Assembly (NCBI GenBank): GCA_028023455.1
Contig: JAQFVV010000286.1
Coordinates: 126,001 to 190,000, forward strand
Origin: Epiperipatus broadwayi
Taxonomy: Eukaryota > Onychophora > Udeonychophora > Euonychophora > Peripatidae
Reading direction: 5' to 3'
DNA length: 64,000 nucleotides
Positions within the stretch are counted from its first letter, which is position 1. Each line of letters opens with the position of its first letter. A program made the position numbers and the translations under genes. This document shows, piece by piece, positions 27,866 to 39,450 of the stretch. The notes beneath the pieces were generated by a model. It had not been told where the DNA came from and ran no database searches. It saw only the letters and a list, made by a program, of their open reading frames with translations.

Positions 27866-30264
27866 TTATTACTAGCTTTATTAGCTGGTCTTTTTAAAAT
27901 TGTGGTCACACCACTAGTAGAAGGCTGATTATTTTGATCATCATTTTTGTCCCTAAATGTATCAAATTTAACAAATTTTTTAAAGTGTGGAGACCTCCTA
28001 TCTCTACCTCTATACTCAAATCTCCTTTTATACCCTGCAGAAGATCTCACACCAGTGTTAACATTAATATTTGCTAACGGATAATTATTTCTATCTTTGT
28101 TTATTTTAAATCTATTGTCCATAGATAATTCAGCTACTTCAAGAGCATCTAATACCTCTGATACTTCTTCTATTGAACCACAATCAGCAGCTATCAACAA
28201 CTGTTCAACGTTTTTAGGTAAGTTATGCCTTACAATTCTTACAATCTGTCCTTCTGATAATGGACAAGCAGTCAATGTTTTCAACCGAACAGCTTGATTT
28301 CTGAAAAAGCTTGTATAACTGCCTTTGCTGATATGGTATTTTTCTTGGGTAATTTGGTATCTGATGCAATCTTGTTTATCAGAGTTCCAAAAACTTCCAA
28401 CAATAAAACATTTAAAGTCGCCGTAAGTTATTGGTTTCTCAAACAGTGATTGCCACCAATCTTTGGCAATTCCATACAAATGATTGCTACATACTGCCAC
28501 TTTTTCTTTCTCTGACAACGAACATATGGAAAATAATTCGTCTAAATTATTTAAAAATTCTGAGGGATTTTCCATATACTCTCCTTTAAATGGTTTGACT
28601 TTCATAAAACGTAAAGCCATTGAATTATTTGCATTTCCTTCACAATTAACCACTTCTCTACTCGGTCTACTATCAATTTCTTTCATAATAGTATTTTCTG
28701 ACTGATTATTATTACCTTTTCCTACCGATTCTACTTTATTTATTCGTGATGAATTAACATAATCTTCATATGCTTTATCACTTATTTTCCCTTTTAATAC
28801 TTCTGTCTTTGTATTATTTACATTTTTTATCTCTATTTGGTCATACATCTGTTGAAATTTCCCCTCTAAATCCATTTGTTCAAGCACTTGCTTAACATAC
28901 CCTTTCTGTTCCTTCCTAAATTCATCCAAATTTTTATCTAAGATTTCTTTATACTTATCATTATTTTGCTCAAACATACCTGCGTGCTCTTTTATATCAT
29001 TTTGCATACGTTTTAAATTCTCTCCTACCTTTGATCGATATTTATGTTCATCGATTCTTTTAACATCTAGTTCCTTAAATTTTTCAATTAATTCCTTCTC
29101 TATTTCATCCTTTATATCTCCTTTGGTCTGAACTATGGCACTCCTAACACTTTTAATATCTTCACTAACATTATTAACATGGCTTTTAACCTCACAAATT
29201 TCACTATCAACTTTCAATTTATAGCTATCAATTTTTAAAGTTAAATCATTATTATTGATCCTACATTGATCAATAGATTCTGCTATTTGATCTTTCAAAT
29301 TTTTAATCGTACTCTCTGAAAATTCACAAAATTTTCTTTCCAACAATTCCTGATTTTTATCATCAATTTTTATTACTTCTAACTTTAAAGATTCAACTAC
29401 TTCTTCATTTTTACTAAATCTTATATCCAGATTATTAATTTTATCTTCTACTTCTTTTTTAAAATTCTTTACAATTTCAGAATTATCATCAATTTTTTTA
29501 TTTATATTGTCTATACAAAATTTGATTTCTTCCCTATTTTTACTTAAGTCTTCTTTAACTTCTTTAATATTTTCCTCAAGAGATTCTACTTTTATATTAT
29601 TCTTATTTATATACTCTCTAAGAGTATCAAACTTCATATTCATATCTTCTTTAAAAGACTCAAATCTTATACTATTTTTATGACTCTCCTCTTTCATTTC
29701 TTCTTTTAAAGAATCTTTCATTTCTTCTTTAATAGCATCAAACCTAATACTATTTTTATGACTCTCCTCTTTCATTTCTTCTTTTAAAGAATCTTTCATT
29801 TCTTCTTTAATAGCATCAAACCTAATACTATTTTTATGACTTTTCTTTCTCATTTCTTCTTTTAAAGAATCTTTCATTTCTTCTTTAATAGCATCAAACC
29901 TAATACTATTTTTATGACTCTCCTTTTTCATTTCTTCTTTAATATAATTACTCTCCTCTTTCATTGAATTAATAATACCTTGACTCATTAATTCAAAATG
30001 CTTCATAAAATCAAACATTGAGAAGTTCTCTATATCTTTCTCAGTTTTTACTACTTCTTTCTCTACTGTTTTAAAAATTATCTCTTCCTCCTCCTCTATT
30101 TCACTATCCATATTTTGCATATTTTCTAATATCGTCTCAAAATCTACTAATTTCTCCTTTTCTTTTCTCTCCTCACAACTATTATCCTCAACAATAAAAT
30201 TAGACATCTCAATCTCTAAATCTTTATCCCAGTTATTCATTTCTATATTTTTTTTAAAATTCAA
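27853..30264 (-). CDS. gag: Gag polyprotein, Ty3/gypsy type, with coiled-coil N-terminal extension
   Basis: An intact 803-codon frame, the only long one in the window. Residues 1-100 are acidic. Residues about 109-212 hold a 26-residue unit (core SHKNSIRFDAIKEEMKDS) repeated nearly four times. Glu/Lys-rich sequence with coiled-coil character runs to about 480. Residues 551-715 match a Ty3/gypsy capsid: F-K-G-E-Y with NPSEFL, then CS, then AKDWWQSL, GSFW, and further helices. The tail from about 730 is basic (RR, KK, RGRDRR) and could bind RNA, but no CCHC zinc knuckle is visible. Gag would form the particle that packages element RNA. At 803 residues it is about twice the usual length because of the N-terminal extension. 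The start methionine is the first in frame and lies about 650 bases after the primer-binding site. An open frame in a copy with no pol suggests recent selection or youth. Confidence 0.9.
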   Translation of the reverse strand: MNFKKNIEMNNWDKDLEIEMSNFIVEDNSCEERKEKEKLVDFETILENMQNMDSEIEEEEEIIFKTVEKEVVKTEKDIENFSMFDFMKHFELMSQGIINSMKEESNYIKEEMKKESHKNSIRFDAIKEEMKDSLKEEMRKKSHKNSIRFDAIKEEMKDSLKEEMKEESHKNSIRFDAIKEEMKDSLKEEMKEESHKNSIRFESFKEDMNMKFDTLREYINKNNIKVESLEENIKEVKEDLSKNREEIKFCIDNINKKIDDNSEIVKNFKKEVEDKINNLDIRFSKNEEVVESLKLEVIKIDDKNQELLERKFCEFSESTIKNLKDQIAESIDQCRINNNDLTLKIDSYKLKVDSEICEVKSHVNNVSEDIKSVRSAIVQTKGDIKDEIEKELIEKFKELDVKRIDEHKYRSKVGENLKRMQNDIKEHAGMFEQNNDKYKEILDKNLDEFRKEQKGYVKQVLEQMDLEGKFQQMYDQIEIKNVNNTKTEVLKGKISDKAYEDYVNSSRINKVESVGKGNNNQSENTIMKEIDSRPSREVVNCEGNANNSMALRFMKVKPFKGEYMENPSEFLNNLDELFSICSLSEKEKVAVCSNHLYGIAKDWWQSLFEKPITYGDFKCFIVGSFWNSDKQDCIRYQITQEKYHISKGSYTSFFRNQAVRLKTLTACPLSEGQIVRIVRHNLPKNVEQLLIAADCGSIEEVSEVLDALEVAELSMDNRFKINKDRNNYPLANINVNTGVRSSAGYKRRFEYRGRDRRSPHFKKFVKFDTFRDKNDDQNNQPSTSGVTTILKRPANKASNKKLN
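29631..29940 (-). repeat. 78-bp tandem repeat inside gag
   Basis: Nearly four head-to-tail copies of a 78-base unit, each adding 26 residues without shifting the frame. The copies differ little, so the array is recent or homogenised. Copy number is likely to vary between element copies. Confidence 0.85.
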
Positions 30265-30892
30265 TTCTATTAGTATGCAGTATTTATTATCAATATTTCA
30301 AAAATAATAATTCCCTATCAACCTTTCCATCTCCACTCAATTCACTTCTACAATCAATCACAAAATATCATCTTTGACAACTCTACACTATGCATTATAA
30401 ATTAATTATATAACTACGAATAACAAAATTGTGTCATGTCATTATTTTCACACCTATGATTCACAGACAATTTGCACATAATATATTATATTAAAGATAC
30501 ATTCAAAATATCTTAAGAATTGACATGGTCATATTACAAAATAATTATTTGCCACATTTTCATAATTTACATATTTATTTGCTTATTAATTTAAAATTAA
30601 CTTAGTATTTAATTTTTAAATAATCATATTATAGATACCACATGAAAATATAATAATTTTGCTAATAAGATTTTTATTTTAATTTTACAATTAACATCTA
30701 ATCAATTATAACTACTATTATAAAAATACTAAACTATTTATATTTAATAAATATACTAATCATTAATTCCTAAATTATACATTTTAACCCATACACTATT
30801 TTTACTAACAAATCTATACCTATCACTCTATTCCCCTAACATATACCAACCCTGAAATTATGTATATCCTAATCCTTAACTAAATATCTAAG
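30265..30892 (-). other. 5' untranslated leader of the LTR element (internal part)
   Basis: About 630 AT-rich bases lie between the primer-binding site and the gag start. No open frame of note. A packaging signal would be expected here but cannot be identified by eye. Confidence 0.6.
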
Positions 30893-30912
30893 CCTAAAAC
30901 GTTTGGGCGCCA
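30893..30912 (-). promoter_or_regulatory. primer-binding site, probably tRNA-Lys
   Basis: Minus-strand TGGCGCCCAAACG is complementary to the 3' end of tRNA-Lys through TGGCGCCC, then diverges. It starts 17 bases after the LTR end, further than the usual 0-5 bases. Confidence 0.7.
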
Positions 30913-30929
30913 AAATCCTAACTACCGTT

Positions 30930-33900
30930 TGTACCCTCACTTCTCGATATATGATATAATTTTAAATATGACTAGCTCAATTAAATCATTATGCTCGGCT
31001 AAAATATATAACTATCTTTAATATACTTTATAATACTATATCTTATTAAAATTTATTATAACTTATCAAAAATAAATATAGTTCAGTATTATGTACTAAT
31101 TAAATAAGTATTTACTAAAATCATGAGACTGTGAAGTGAAGTTACAATTGGTAATTGAATTTACATTGAATCAATGTCTTTCCAAGACACTGTCTCAATG
31201 GCATAAGAATACTATTACTTCTTTATTATCTCATTACTAATTCTACAGCACTCTTATGACTTTTATAAATGAACTATCTTTAATAATAATAGATAATTAA
31301 ATCTCAATCTTTTGTTAAGGAAATATAATTAAACGATCTCAGGTTCTTCTAATTATCTTAAAGTAATAATAATTCGTGTAGATAGGAATGATAAGGGATT
31401 TAATATCAAACCTAAATACACCTAACTTATTCTAATAACAATAACTAACAATAATAATCTTTAGTGTATAGCTTAATCTTATCTATTGGATTATACTTTT
31501 AATCATTAAGAAAATAAGTAAATCATATACATGTCTTTCATTTCCATATAGTATCTTAATTTTAAAATAGACCAAAATCTTACAATTTAACAATCTGTGG
31601 CAATAAATAATATTATACTCTTATATTGTGCATTATAATTACTTTGTGACCATTGTAATATTATATGTTAATGTCAATCAATTTCTATAAATTATATTAA
31701 GAAAATATTGTGTTTCTTTCTCAAATAATAAAATAATAAATTCATATTGTGCAAATATTATGTTTATTCAAATTATCTGTTGTCAAATGCTGTGGTGTAA
31801 AATAATGAATTCGACACATTTTAAAACAACTTAACAAATTTATTTACATTAACTTTAACAAATAACTTATTTACAATATTTACATTACAAATGGAACTAA
31901 AGAAAATAAACAAAAATAAGGAAAATAATAATACAAGATTTTTACACTGTTACTATTTCCATAATCATAAATAGATAATTTATACATTTTTTAAATGTTC
32001 TATCAATAACATTTAATTAAGTTTATGACTTTAATTTTAATAAACATCATTTGTCATCAATTAATACAAGAAAAGGTTTTATGTGAAATATCATTCATGT
32101 AGCATATATGTAAATAGACATACTTTAATAATTTAAATGCTATTTCACTTAAGTCTTACTGTTATTTATATTATAATGTACTAGGATGTATTACATTTAC
32201 TATCAGTATTACTCAAATATTAATTACTGTATAAACTGATATAACTTTGTAATATAATAACAATTATTATATTATAACTATTTATTTCATTCCGATATAA
32301 TGTCATACTACATGTCTTATCAAAATATGCAATACGTATATGTTCTTTTATAATAATATTTAAAATTATCCAACAATTTCAAATTTTATAAAGTATTATA
32401 TCAAATAAAATTCTATGATTCTTTTCTATTTAAAACTATTACTCTTCTTTACTTGTTATTCTTATTCCTTCCTAAAAACTTCTATCTACAAAAGTCATTT
32501 TAACCTTATTTAACTTCAGAAAAATAGATGACCAATTTTAAAAAAAAATAATAATATTTATCCAAAATCTCTTATACCTCATCATCTATATACGATAAGC
32601 CTTCAATCAAAATATAAATTTCTATGTAAAATTAACTTAACTTATCCAATAAATAAGATAAAATATAGTTTTTATATACCTCTTACTAACTTGAAAAGAA
32701 AATAAATAACTTACAATAATATAATAAATCTAATTCCTAATATTGTAACAGAAACATTAAATTTATTCACGAAAGAATCATATAATTATTTCTAGGTTCT
32801 CATATTACGTTGTACTAAATTTACATCATCAATTTAAATTATGCATATTAAAATAAAACTGTTATTACTAATATTGTGCGTGTATATTCTTTAAATATTT
32901 ATACATCCATTCAACAATCAAATAACATTTGGTTGATCTAAAGAAAACATAGTAAATACATCAAATTATTATTATCACATAATTTTTTCCAATAAATGAT
33001 ACTTTAATGTACAGTCCGTCACACGATGTCTTCCAGGATTTCAGTTTTACAAGATAATTTCACATTTACACTCAACAATTATTTTTTAAAATATTACGTG
33101 TTGTATAATTATAAAATAAACTTTATGCAATGAAATGTTATATTAATATTTAGTTATTATTTTTAAAAAAAATGTAAATGTACCTTTCCTATCTTTAATA
33201 AATCAATAATTAATTAAATATTTATGTTAGTTAATAAATAAAAAAACATATTACATAAAATCCAACGGTGTCTTCTTTTCACCCATAATAGTTCTTTTTC
33301 CTAGGCACAAATTTCCAACAAACATTACTTCCTTTTCCGGTACATCACGTGTTTTTTAAAAGTTTTTTATGGAATAAATGAAAACGTTTTTTTTTTAAAA
33401 AATAAAATAAAAGTCAAAGTTAGTTCCACCATAAAATAAAATAATAATTAAAATAGTTTATGGAATCCATATTCATTTCTTTAAGAAAAAATTATTTAAA
33501 AGTTATTATTTTTAGAATTAGTCAATAGTTTATAAATTCTTATTCAATTATTTTAAATTAACTTGGATATCCACGTATATTTGATTTGCGCATTCCTTAA
33601 CGAATATTTAGGTAAGATTAATTTTAGATTCTTCTGTACGACCAGCGTTCAGACTTTACTAATATAATAATTTTATTTATAGGTATTTCTTTACCTATTA
33701 AATTTCCAATTTATTTGCCTTTTAAAACTGGCAGAATTTAGTCTTTTAAAACATAAAGACTTAACAAGGCAAGTATTTATATAATTACTGTTAATTATCA
33801 TATCTTTATCAAGATATATACTTAAATTTATAATTTACAGATACTTTCTTCACAAAGAAGTATTTCTCATTCTTTTAAAATATCTGTTTTATAAAAATTC

Positions 33901-35234
33901 ATTACAATTAGCTTTTAAACTTATACAAGGTCCAACGTATTACTTTTATGCATCTAATAACTCTCCTAGTTAATCCAGCGTTTGTTAAAGTTTTAGTATA
34001 AAGTCTCCAATACATTTTATCCTTATTCAAAGTTTTCATGACTATTTGATAGTAAATTGAGCTTCAATAGAAACGATTAATAGGAAATTATAATAAATTA
34101 GCACTGCATATTTATCGATAAACTTTTATAAATTATTTTTAAAAATTACTCTCTTATAATTTTAAACGATTTTGAGAGCGTCTATAATTACTTAGCTATT
34201 TTTAATAGCACACTTTACTTTAAGAATTTCAATCACAATCCCCCTCTGAACAATTGAACCTTGATTTTATACCCCAAGAAACTCCCCACTTGATTGGTGA
34301 ATTAAACAATCAACTTGCTAACTTATTTACATATTTTACCAACAAGATAGAATTAAAAATAAATAATGACTTATTTAATATTTATTATTTATCACATTAT
34401 TAAATTCTTAAATTAATCTTTATCATTTATTTAAATCCATTAAACATTTTTAAAATATTCTTTCTTACTTTATTTCACTTTTAACTTTTATAAGATTATT
34501 TTTATAAACAAATTAAGTCTATTTTTATTCGTTATGTTTTTAAGCAGTATTTTAAAAATCAGATTTAATATTTCACTTTAATTATTTTATTTTTATCTCG
34601 TGATAGCCAATATAATACTTATAAATTTTATAACAGAATTTTAAAATAGTTTTGCAACTTTACTAAAAAAAACTCCCAAGCATGTGTGTATGTGTCTAAT
34701 TAACATCTGTTTTTTTTACAACAAAGCTACAAACGCTTGTAATAATCTAAAAATAAACTAACAATTCATTTTTTTAAAAATAAATATTTTTAAAATAAAT
34801 AATATATTATAACAGTTTTTAAAATAATAATTCGATATTATTAAAATCAAATATTAATCTTCTATTATGTATTACTAATAATTAAAATATTTATATTCAT
34901 TTATTAAATATTAATCTTTATCAACAATAAATATATGCATTTAATTTTAACTTGTCTTTTTAAAACTTTTAGCTTTAAACATTTATTTATTAAATTTATT
35001 AATGCAGTATTGATTATGGCCAGTTTTCCCAACCATATACTATTATCATCCCTATTGAAACGTTTCTCTCAAATATCAGCACAATTTTCACATATCAAAT
35101 ATTCATAGATTACTTTAATTACACTTTTTAAAAGATTGTTATAAATAAAATTAACATCATATAGCTAAATATATCTTAAATTTAAAATTTTTTAAATAGA
35201 TGGATACAACAATTTATGGAGACCCATACAAAAG
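30930..35234 (-). repeat. 5' LTR, 4305 bases visible
   Basis: Partner of 22631-26941. It begins TGTACCCTC on the plus strand and matches to AAAAG at 35234, where the Ns start. By comparison only 6 bases (GGGCACA end region) are hidden. No long open frame. The transcription start should lie near 34240. Confidence 0.93.
34265..34271 (-). promoter_or_regulatory. TATA box of the 5' LTR
   Basis: Same GGGGTATAAAA as in the other LTR although neighbouring bases differ. This copy would drive the genomic RNA, giving about 3.3 kb of LTR leader before the primer-binding site. Confidence 0.55.
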
Positions 35235-35734
35235 NNNNNNNNNNNNNNNNNNNNNNNNNNNNNNNNNNNNNNNNNNNNNNNNNNNNNNNNNNNNNNNNNN
35301 NNNNNNNNNNNNNNNNNNNNNNNNNNNNNNNNNNNNNNNNNNNNNNNNNNNNNNNNNNNNNNNNNNNNNNNNNNNNNNNNNNNNNNNNNNNNNNNNNNNN
35401 NNNNNNNNNNNNNNNNNNNNNNNNNNNNNNNNNNNNNNNNNNNNNNNNNNNNNNNNNNNNNNNNNNNNNNNNNNNNNNNNNNNNNNNNNNNNNNNNNNNN
35501 NNNNNNNNNNNNNNNNNNNNNNNNNNNNNNNNNNNNNNNNNNNNNNNNNNNNNNNNNNNNNNNNNNNNNNNNNNNNNNNNNNNNNNNNNNNNNNNNNNNN
35601 NNNNNNNNNNNNNNNNNNNNNNNNNNNNNNNNNNNNNNNNNNNNNNNNNNNNNNNNNNNNNNNNNNNNNNNNNNNNNNNNNNNNNNNNNNNNNNNNNNNN
35701 NNNNNNNNNNNNNNNNNNNNNNNNNNNNNNNNNN
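35235..35734. other. assembly gap, 500 N
   Basis: Exactly 500 Ns, a size often used as a placeholder. The gap hides the last bases of the LTR, the target-site duplication and an unknown length of flank. Open frames running through the Ns are artefacts. Confidence 0.99.
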
Positions 35735-37090
35735 GTTATTTTTTTGTTTATATATATATATATATTGACGGGCTAAAACCTTCCCAATAGTCTCTCATAT
35801 ATTGTTTTAACAATTCATTTAGGACGCGTAAACAGTAACAATAGTATTTTTCTATTTTATATGCTTTTAATAAATCACTTTAAGTTATTTCCAAATAAAG
35901 ATATAAAATGTAAAAAAAATAATGTATCATTAAAGTCATATTAGAAAAATCTATAAATGATGGGGGGGAAAGTAAAATTTAAAAAAAAGTTGGCAGATGA
36001 TCTTAAAATGGGATTTAAGTAACTATTTGAAAAATAGACAAATATTTTTTTAGAATGATTTGGGATCGGAAATAGAGCCTATCTGGTAATTCATGGTGAC
36101 TGATACTGACTCATAATTGACTAGGGTTTTAAAGACATAAAAATTAAAACAAAAATTTAATTGGCATTAACCTTTTTCGCTTTAATTAAATAAAAATTTT
36201 ATTATAAATTAATATTAATTGAGTTAATAGCATTTTCATAAAAATTTACAAGTGCCTAGAAAACATTTGTTTTGCATACATCTACGATTTAAATAGAGAC
36301 TTTAATTTAAAATCTGCTAATTAGGGCATTAATTGTGCCAACTATAAACTATACTTACAAAATATTTAATAGATTAAAAAAAAGTCGACAAATAAATAAT
36401 TTTCTTTTAATTTTAATCACTCTTTGTTTGATTCAAACATGATATTTATTATAAATTAAAATTATGCCAAAAAATATAGTTTCTATTTCAAATAATAAAA
36501 AAAAGTCAACATATTTGTTTTTAGAAGGAATTAATTATAAATGTTGGTCAATAAAACATTTACTACATTATATGTGAACATAATAAATAATTAATTTTAA
36601 GTAATTTAAAACTAATTTCCAGGTAATAAAAATTGTCTCTCTCACATGTTAAATTACTGAAGATTTATTGTAAACAAGTTTTATTTGAGTTTTATGAAAA
36701 ACGTTAAGTAATTTTTGAATGAAACCTTTATCTTAACTTCAAAAGCATGCGTTTTATTCAATACACGTATTATCATATATTTTTTGAAGAATTAAATATA
36801 TATGTTATATTAGGAAGCTTCTTAACTCGGTTAGTTTAGAATATTATAAAAATTTACAATGTTCGACTACTCCATTAATACAATTCAATGATTTATTGCA
36901 CGAAAGTTCTAATAACCTTTAAATCATGAAAGTAATTTTTTAGAATACATCATTTTATCATTCCAATAAACCATGCAAAACATTATCTTTATTTACTAAT
37001 CATTTTAAAAATAAGATTTTATTACATAAAAATAAAATTAATTGTCCATAAAATGGTAACACTGACTCTCTATGACATTTTTTACACAAG
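35735..37090. other. AT-rich DNA right of the gap
   Basis: Begins with a short TA run at about 35750-35765. I see no gene or delimitable repeat. Confidence 0.55.
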
Positions 37091-37500
37091 AATGCAGTGT
37101 AACTTCTTATACAGAGTCAGAAATCTCTCAGCCACTATGCCCAGAAAAACTATTAGCCACTTAACCTTTCCTTTACATTCCCCATCTTAAGTTTGCCCAT
37201 ATTTTTCTCTATCCTGCTCCATCCTATTTCCACAACATAATCTTTATCAACTGTACGACCTTTATATCTAAACTCTTTTATCCTTTCCTAAACCCAGCAT
37301 AAAAAACAATAACCCACATTCTATATAATCACTTTGTTTATATTTATTCTTCTATAACATCATTATTTGTATCCTTTCTGCTTTCAGGCATTTACATTTA
37401 ATTAACAGATGCTAATATTTTCTATGCCTTCTTTACACAACTTTCAGACTAAATCACCCATATTTTTTCATTTATGTGTATATTCCCTTGTTTCTAAAGA
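37091..37500 (-). repeat. LINE 3'-tail duplicate, distal copy
   Basis: About 410 bases align along their whole length with 37510-37918 (TTTCCACAACATAATCTTT, AACCCAGCATAAAAA, AACAGATGC, TATTTTCTATGCCTTC). It is more decayed than its neighbour: the zinc-motif region carries stops and deletions. Confidence 0.8.
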
Positions 37501-37509
37501 TCCTGTGAT

Positions 37510-38160
37510 GTGTTGCATTATAACTTCTCCTTATATGGGGTCATGAATCTCTCAGCAGCAATGCCCAGAGAAACATGTTAGCCACTATACCTTCTCTTTC
37601 CATTCCCCACCCTAAGTTTACCTTTTATCCTGCTCTATTCCATTTCCACAACATAATCTTTGTCAACTCGATGGCCTTTATATCTAACTCCACCTTATCT
37701 TTTCCCAAACCCAGCATAAAAATCAATAACCCACTTTCTGTATAATCACTTTCCTTATATTTATTCTTCCACAACTTTATTATTTGTATCTTTTCTGCTT
37801 TCAAGTATTTACATTCAATTAACAGATGCCTAATATTTTCTATGCCTTCCTTACACAACTTGCAGACTAAATCATTCATGCTTTTTCATTTACATCTATA
37901 ATCCCTTGTTACTAAAGTTTTCATTCAAGCCTTAAATAGTAAACTACTTTCCTTGCTATTATAAATTAATTCACATTTAATATTCTGTTTATTTCTATAT
38001 ATATTTAAACTCTTTTTACTCTCCATCTCTCCAACTCCCTATTCTTTATTAATGCATCTATTCTTTTATCCCATTCCTTACAAGTATAACACAACAATTC
38101 TCCTAACACTTACTTCTGACCTTTTGTACAAGTATATTCACATAAATTCCTTATCCAAAT
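37510..38160 (-). pseudogene. LINE C-terminal remnant with zinc-binding motif
   Basis: The last 84 codons are open (37879-37625) and hold C-x2-C-x8-H-x4-C, in CKLCKEG through HLLIECKYL. This is the cysteine-histidine motif near the C-terminus of many AP-endonuclease LINE ORF2 proteins. The frame extends upstream to about 38040 with stops, where a segment around SSLLFKA fits the stretch that precedes this motif in arthropod LINEs. RT and endonuclease are gone, as expected for a 5'-truncated insertion. A second, worse copy of the same 3' tail lies immediately downstream in head-to-tail arrangement. Clade not assigned. Confidence 0.72.
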
Positions 38161-38338
38161 TATCTCTAAAACGTCACAGAGCAAATGCTAACATGGTATT
38201 CATAAAACTTATAAAATAATTAATAAAAAAAACTGCACTAGTAGATCTTTGTAGAATTATATATTTTTCTAAAATAAACTAATATAAGCTTTAATAATTT
38301 CTAGATGCCATAACTGTTTAATAAACTCCTATCAAATA

Positions 38339-39438
38339 CACCTGGGTCTCATTTTACGTGGACTTATTTAACATGATTTTGAAGTTGCGCGATTCGTCTT
38401 TCACCGAAAGTCGAACTCCGATATTGCGCTATTACTTTAAATAATAAATTTTGTGCACTTACATTATATTGAAAGTAATAGCACATTATTGGGATGTGAC
38501 TTTCAACTTAGTAATTTCAATATTTTCAGTGCTTTATAATAGTAAGAGTTTATGCAATAATGAAATTAAAATCATGATTTCCACATTTTATGTATACACA
38601 CATTAAATTTTACAAGATTATAATGTAAATTTGTTCAAACATTGTGCGTATTAATTTTGCATTTTAAATCACATTCCGTTTTTGCTTTTTAAAAAAGAAC
38701 GTAATCAATTATTAATCATTTAGTTTCCACAAGTTTATTTTTAAAAGGTCAGTAATAGCAGTGGGCACAATTAAATTTGACAATTAAAATCTGATTTTTA
38801 ATTGTAATTAACAATTTAAAAATTACTTACGCGACTTGAAATAATATGATGTGAAATTTGATTTTTAAACGGAATTGAAAATTAAAGACAAAAATAAGAA
38901 TTTAATTTTTAGTTGTTGGTTTTAATTAAATTTTTCCCATCAGTTGTGAATAAATGTCTTTTTATTATCATAAGTCTAAGTTCATAAACAATTAATAAAA
39001 TCATTGTCTCAAAGATTAATTACTAATTACATTGTCAACAGAAAAACATTAACACAACATGAGAGTGCAAACAAACGTGTATTTTGGCAAATAGCGATAA
39101 TAATTAAAACGTGTATAAAAAAATGTAAATTACCATACTGTAAATTATGCATAAAAATTTATTATTTTGAATAAAATTAAATATTATAGTTAAAAAAAGT
39201 TTGTCTTGTATCAATTTTTTTCAAATTTGAAATTTTTTATTAGTCATATTTTATTTCCTTATTTTTTTGCATGCGAATTTTAAAGTAATTTTACATTGGT
39301 GCTTTGCTTTTATGCGAATTTTGAAAAATCACAGACTGCACCCCCCTTTTTCAATTTAAGTTACATCTATTTTTGCGTTATTTCGTTTGTGCATGTTTTC
39401 TGAAGAACCTATCTATCGCATAAAATGAGACCCAGGTG
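38339..39438. mobile_element. 1100-bp MITE, TA target duplication, pogo/Tigger-like
   Basis: Perfect 18-base terminal inverted repeats, CACCTGGGTCTCATTTTA at 38339-38356 and its complement at 39421-39438, are flanked by TA at 38337-38338 and 39439-39440. The related unoccupied repeat at 7126-7276 has a single TA at the matching place, so the boundaries are well supported. The TA duplication fits the Tc1/mariner superfamily. The subterminal ACGTGG and TTGCGCGATT words recall pogo/Tigger ends, which is inference. There is no transposase frame inside. A transposase encoded elsewhere would have moved it. Confidence 0.88.
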
Positions 39439-39450
39439 TACTGTCTTATT

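Larger units (their letters stand above)
22631..35240 (-). mobile_element. non-autonomous Ty3/gypsy element with giant LTRs (LARD/TR-GAG-like)
   Basis: Two direct repeats of about 4.31 kb flank a 3988-base interior whose signals all point to the minus strand. In order these are 5' LTR, primer-binding site, gag, integrase tail remnant, polypurine tract and 3' LTR. LTR ends are TGTGCCC and GGTACA. Both LTRs are the same length to the base where comparable (4305 bases up to AAAAG), with roughly 30-40 substitutions seen by eye and short indels at homopolymers, so the insertion is recent. Protease, RT, RNase H and the integrase catalytic core are absent. If it moves, the enzymes must come from a relative. 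The last 6 bases and the right flank fall in the N gap. Layout and sizes recall cereal LARDs (about 4.4-kb LTRs, 3.5-kb core) and plant TR-GAG elements. Confidence 0.92.

Noticed and set aside
28097-28705. Two plus-strand ORFs of 66 and 73 codons
   Set aside because: They are antisense shadows of gag with no motif of their own.
22631-35240. Segmental duplication instead of LTRs
   Set aside because: TG/CA ends, a purine tract abutting one copy, a tRNA-complementary site near the other and a gag between them all fit an LTR element.
35200-35790. Two long ORFs across the N block
   Set aside because: Almost all codons are Ns, so the open frames are artefacts of the gap.
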